7,022 nt of DNA from Fibrobacteria bacterium GUT77 (GTDB taxonomy: Bacteria > Fibrobacterota > Chitinivibrionia > Chitinivibrionales > Chitinispirillaceae): positions 1,252 to 8,273 of the forward strand of contig LIUJ01000287.1 in the NCBI GenBank assembly GCA_001462255.1. The letters are read 5' to 3'. Shown one piece after another: positions 6,351 to 7,022 of the stretch. The first letter of the stretch is position 1; every line of letters starts with the position of its first letter. Both the position numbers and the translations under genes were made by a program. Under the pieces are notes generated by a model. The model saw nothing but the letters and a program-made list of their open reading frames with translations, was not told the origin of the DNA and ran no database searches.

Positions 6351-7022
6351 ATGAAAAACTTAAAAGTGTCGGTGAAGTTGCTGGTGGGTTTCGGCGTTGC
6401 GGTATTGCTAACCGTTACGGTAGGGGTTGTGGGTATCGTCGAGGTGGGCAGGTTGGCCAAGAATTTTGACTACGCGGTTGACAATCACGGTAAACCGCTT
6501 ATGGAGGGCGGTGGGATGCTTGAGGGTATTAACGGCATAAAAGCCGAAACTCGCGGCGCGATTGTCTTTAGCGGCAACGCGGCTATGGTGGCCGGACAAG
6601 AGGGCGCGGTGAATAATTATTGCGAGAGTTTTGAGAAGGACGCCAAGGAGTACGCCCCGTTCATCGTCATGCCGGAGGCCAAGGCGCTCTTCGGCGAGGC
6701 TATGGACGCCTACGAAAAGACCTACAAACCGGCGATTTTTAAGATTATAGAGGGAGCGAAAAAAGGGATGCCGATACCCGAACTGATTACTTTGCTGGCG
6801 ACCGCTAAACCCGCCGGCGACTTGATATCGCATAACCTTAAAAAGACCATGACGCTGAAAGCGGATTTGTTGGATAAGGCCTCGGAAGACGCCGCGTCGC
6901 TCTACAATTTCGCCCTATGCGTAATCGCGGCTGTGTTGATCGTTAGCGTCGGCGTCTCCGTATTCTTGGGCGTCTACATTTCTAAGCAGATCTCTCGTCC
7001 GCTCAACGCCGCGGTGGGAATG
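6351..7022 (+). CDS. Second methyl-accepting chemotaxis protein, 3' end outside window
   Basis: An open frame of 224 codons running to the window edge with no stop. It is a tandem paralogue of the receptor at 4151: a hand alignment gives roughly 80 identical residues over the first 150 with no gap. Residues about 10-31 form the first membrane helix, about 32-186 the periplasmic sensor, about 187-209 the second helix (ending FLGVYISK), and the HAMP domain begins before the edge. Both sensors share H46 and K48 (HGKPL), E66-T67-R68, G75-N76, C91 and the PEAKALF block at 109-115, which may mark the ligand pocket or fold core. The 76-bp gap from the first receptor's stop makes co-transcription likely, with the short hairpin at 6297-6313 in between. 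The HAMP, signalling and tail regions cannot be judged here. Confidence 0.92.
   Translation, partial: MKNLKVSVKLLVGFGVAVLLTVTVGVVGIVEVGRLAKNFDYAVDNHGKPLMEGGGMLEGINGIKAETRGAIVFSGNAAMVAGQEGAVNNYCESFEKDAKEYAPFIVMPEAKALFGEAMDAYEKTYKPAIFKIIEGAKKGMPIPELITLLATAKPAGDLISHNLKKTMTLKADLLDKASEDAASLYNFALCVIAAVLIVSVGVSVFLGVYISKQISRPLNAAVGM

Noticed and set aside
6408..6833. Minus-strand frame of 141 codons near the right edge
   Set aside because: It lies wholly opposite the second chemoreceptor, whose frame is confirmed by alignment to its paralogue.

Overview
This looks like chromosomal DNA of a motile Gram-negative-type bacterium with mid-range GC genes and clearly AT-richer spacers. The bacterial calls rest on purine-rich Shine-Dalgarno sequences, sigma70-like promoter boxes and two membrane chemoreceptors. 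The lineage cannot be fixed from the sequence. The antiporter-EIIA fusion and the receptor signalling-domain style would fit several little-cultured phyla, such as Verrucomicrobiota/Lentisphaerota or Fibrobacterota-like bacteria, but this is a weak guess. I see no insertion sequence, phage gene, tRNA, rRNA, CRISPR array or defence cassette.

Left part (1-1204): a minus-strand gene for a galactose-mutarotase-fold protein (74-949). It is followed by a 255-bp divergent spacer carrying a convincing minus-strand promoter and a weaker plus-strand one. Two perfect palindromes sharing the core GGCGCGCC lie at the gene's 3' end and at its predicted transcription start.

Middle (1205-3379): a 724-residue membrane protein joining a monovalent cation/proton antiporter, an unassigned cytoplasmic segment and a C-terminal PTS EIIA-type domain that keeps its phosphorylatable histidine. 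It looks like an ion antiporter gated by phosphotransfer.

Spacer (3380-4150): 771 bp without a credible gene. It holds two ungapped 150-bp direct repeats, about 81% identical and exactly 260 bp apart, plus a possible terminator, a 12-bp palindrome and possible promoters. This is the least explained part of the window.

Right part (4151-7022): two tandem paralogous methyl-accepting chemotaxis proteins. The first is complete (707 residues from the start chosen here) with a periplasmic sensor, three HAMP-like units, the signalling hairpin and an unusual basic tail. The second runs off the window after its second membrane helix. Both leaders carry the same GAAAGGA ribosome binding site 8 nt before ATG and a small hairpin 22 nt before that site. 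This supports a recent duplication and corrects the first start codon. The antiporter and receptors may be neighbours by chance; nothing here ties them to one pathway.
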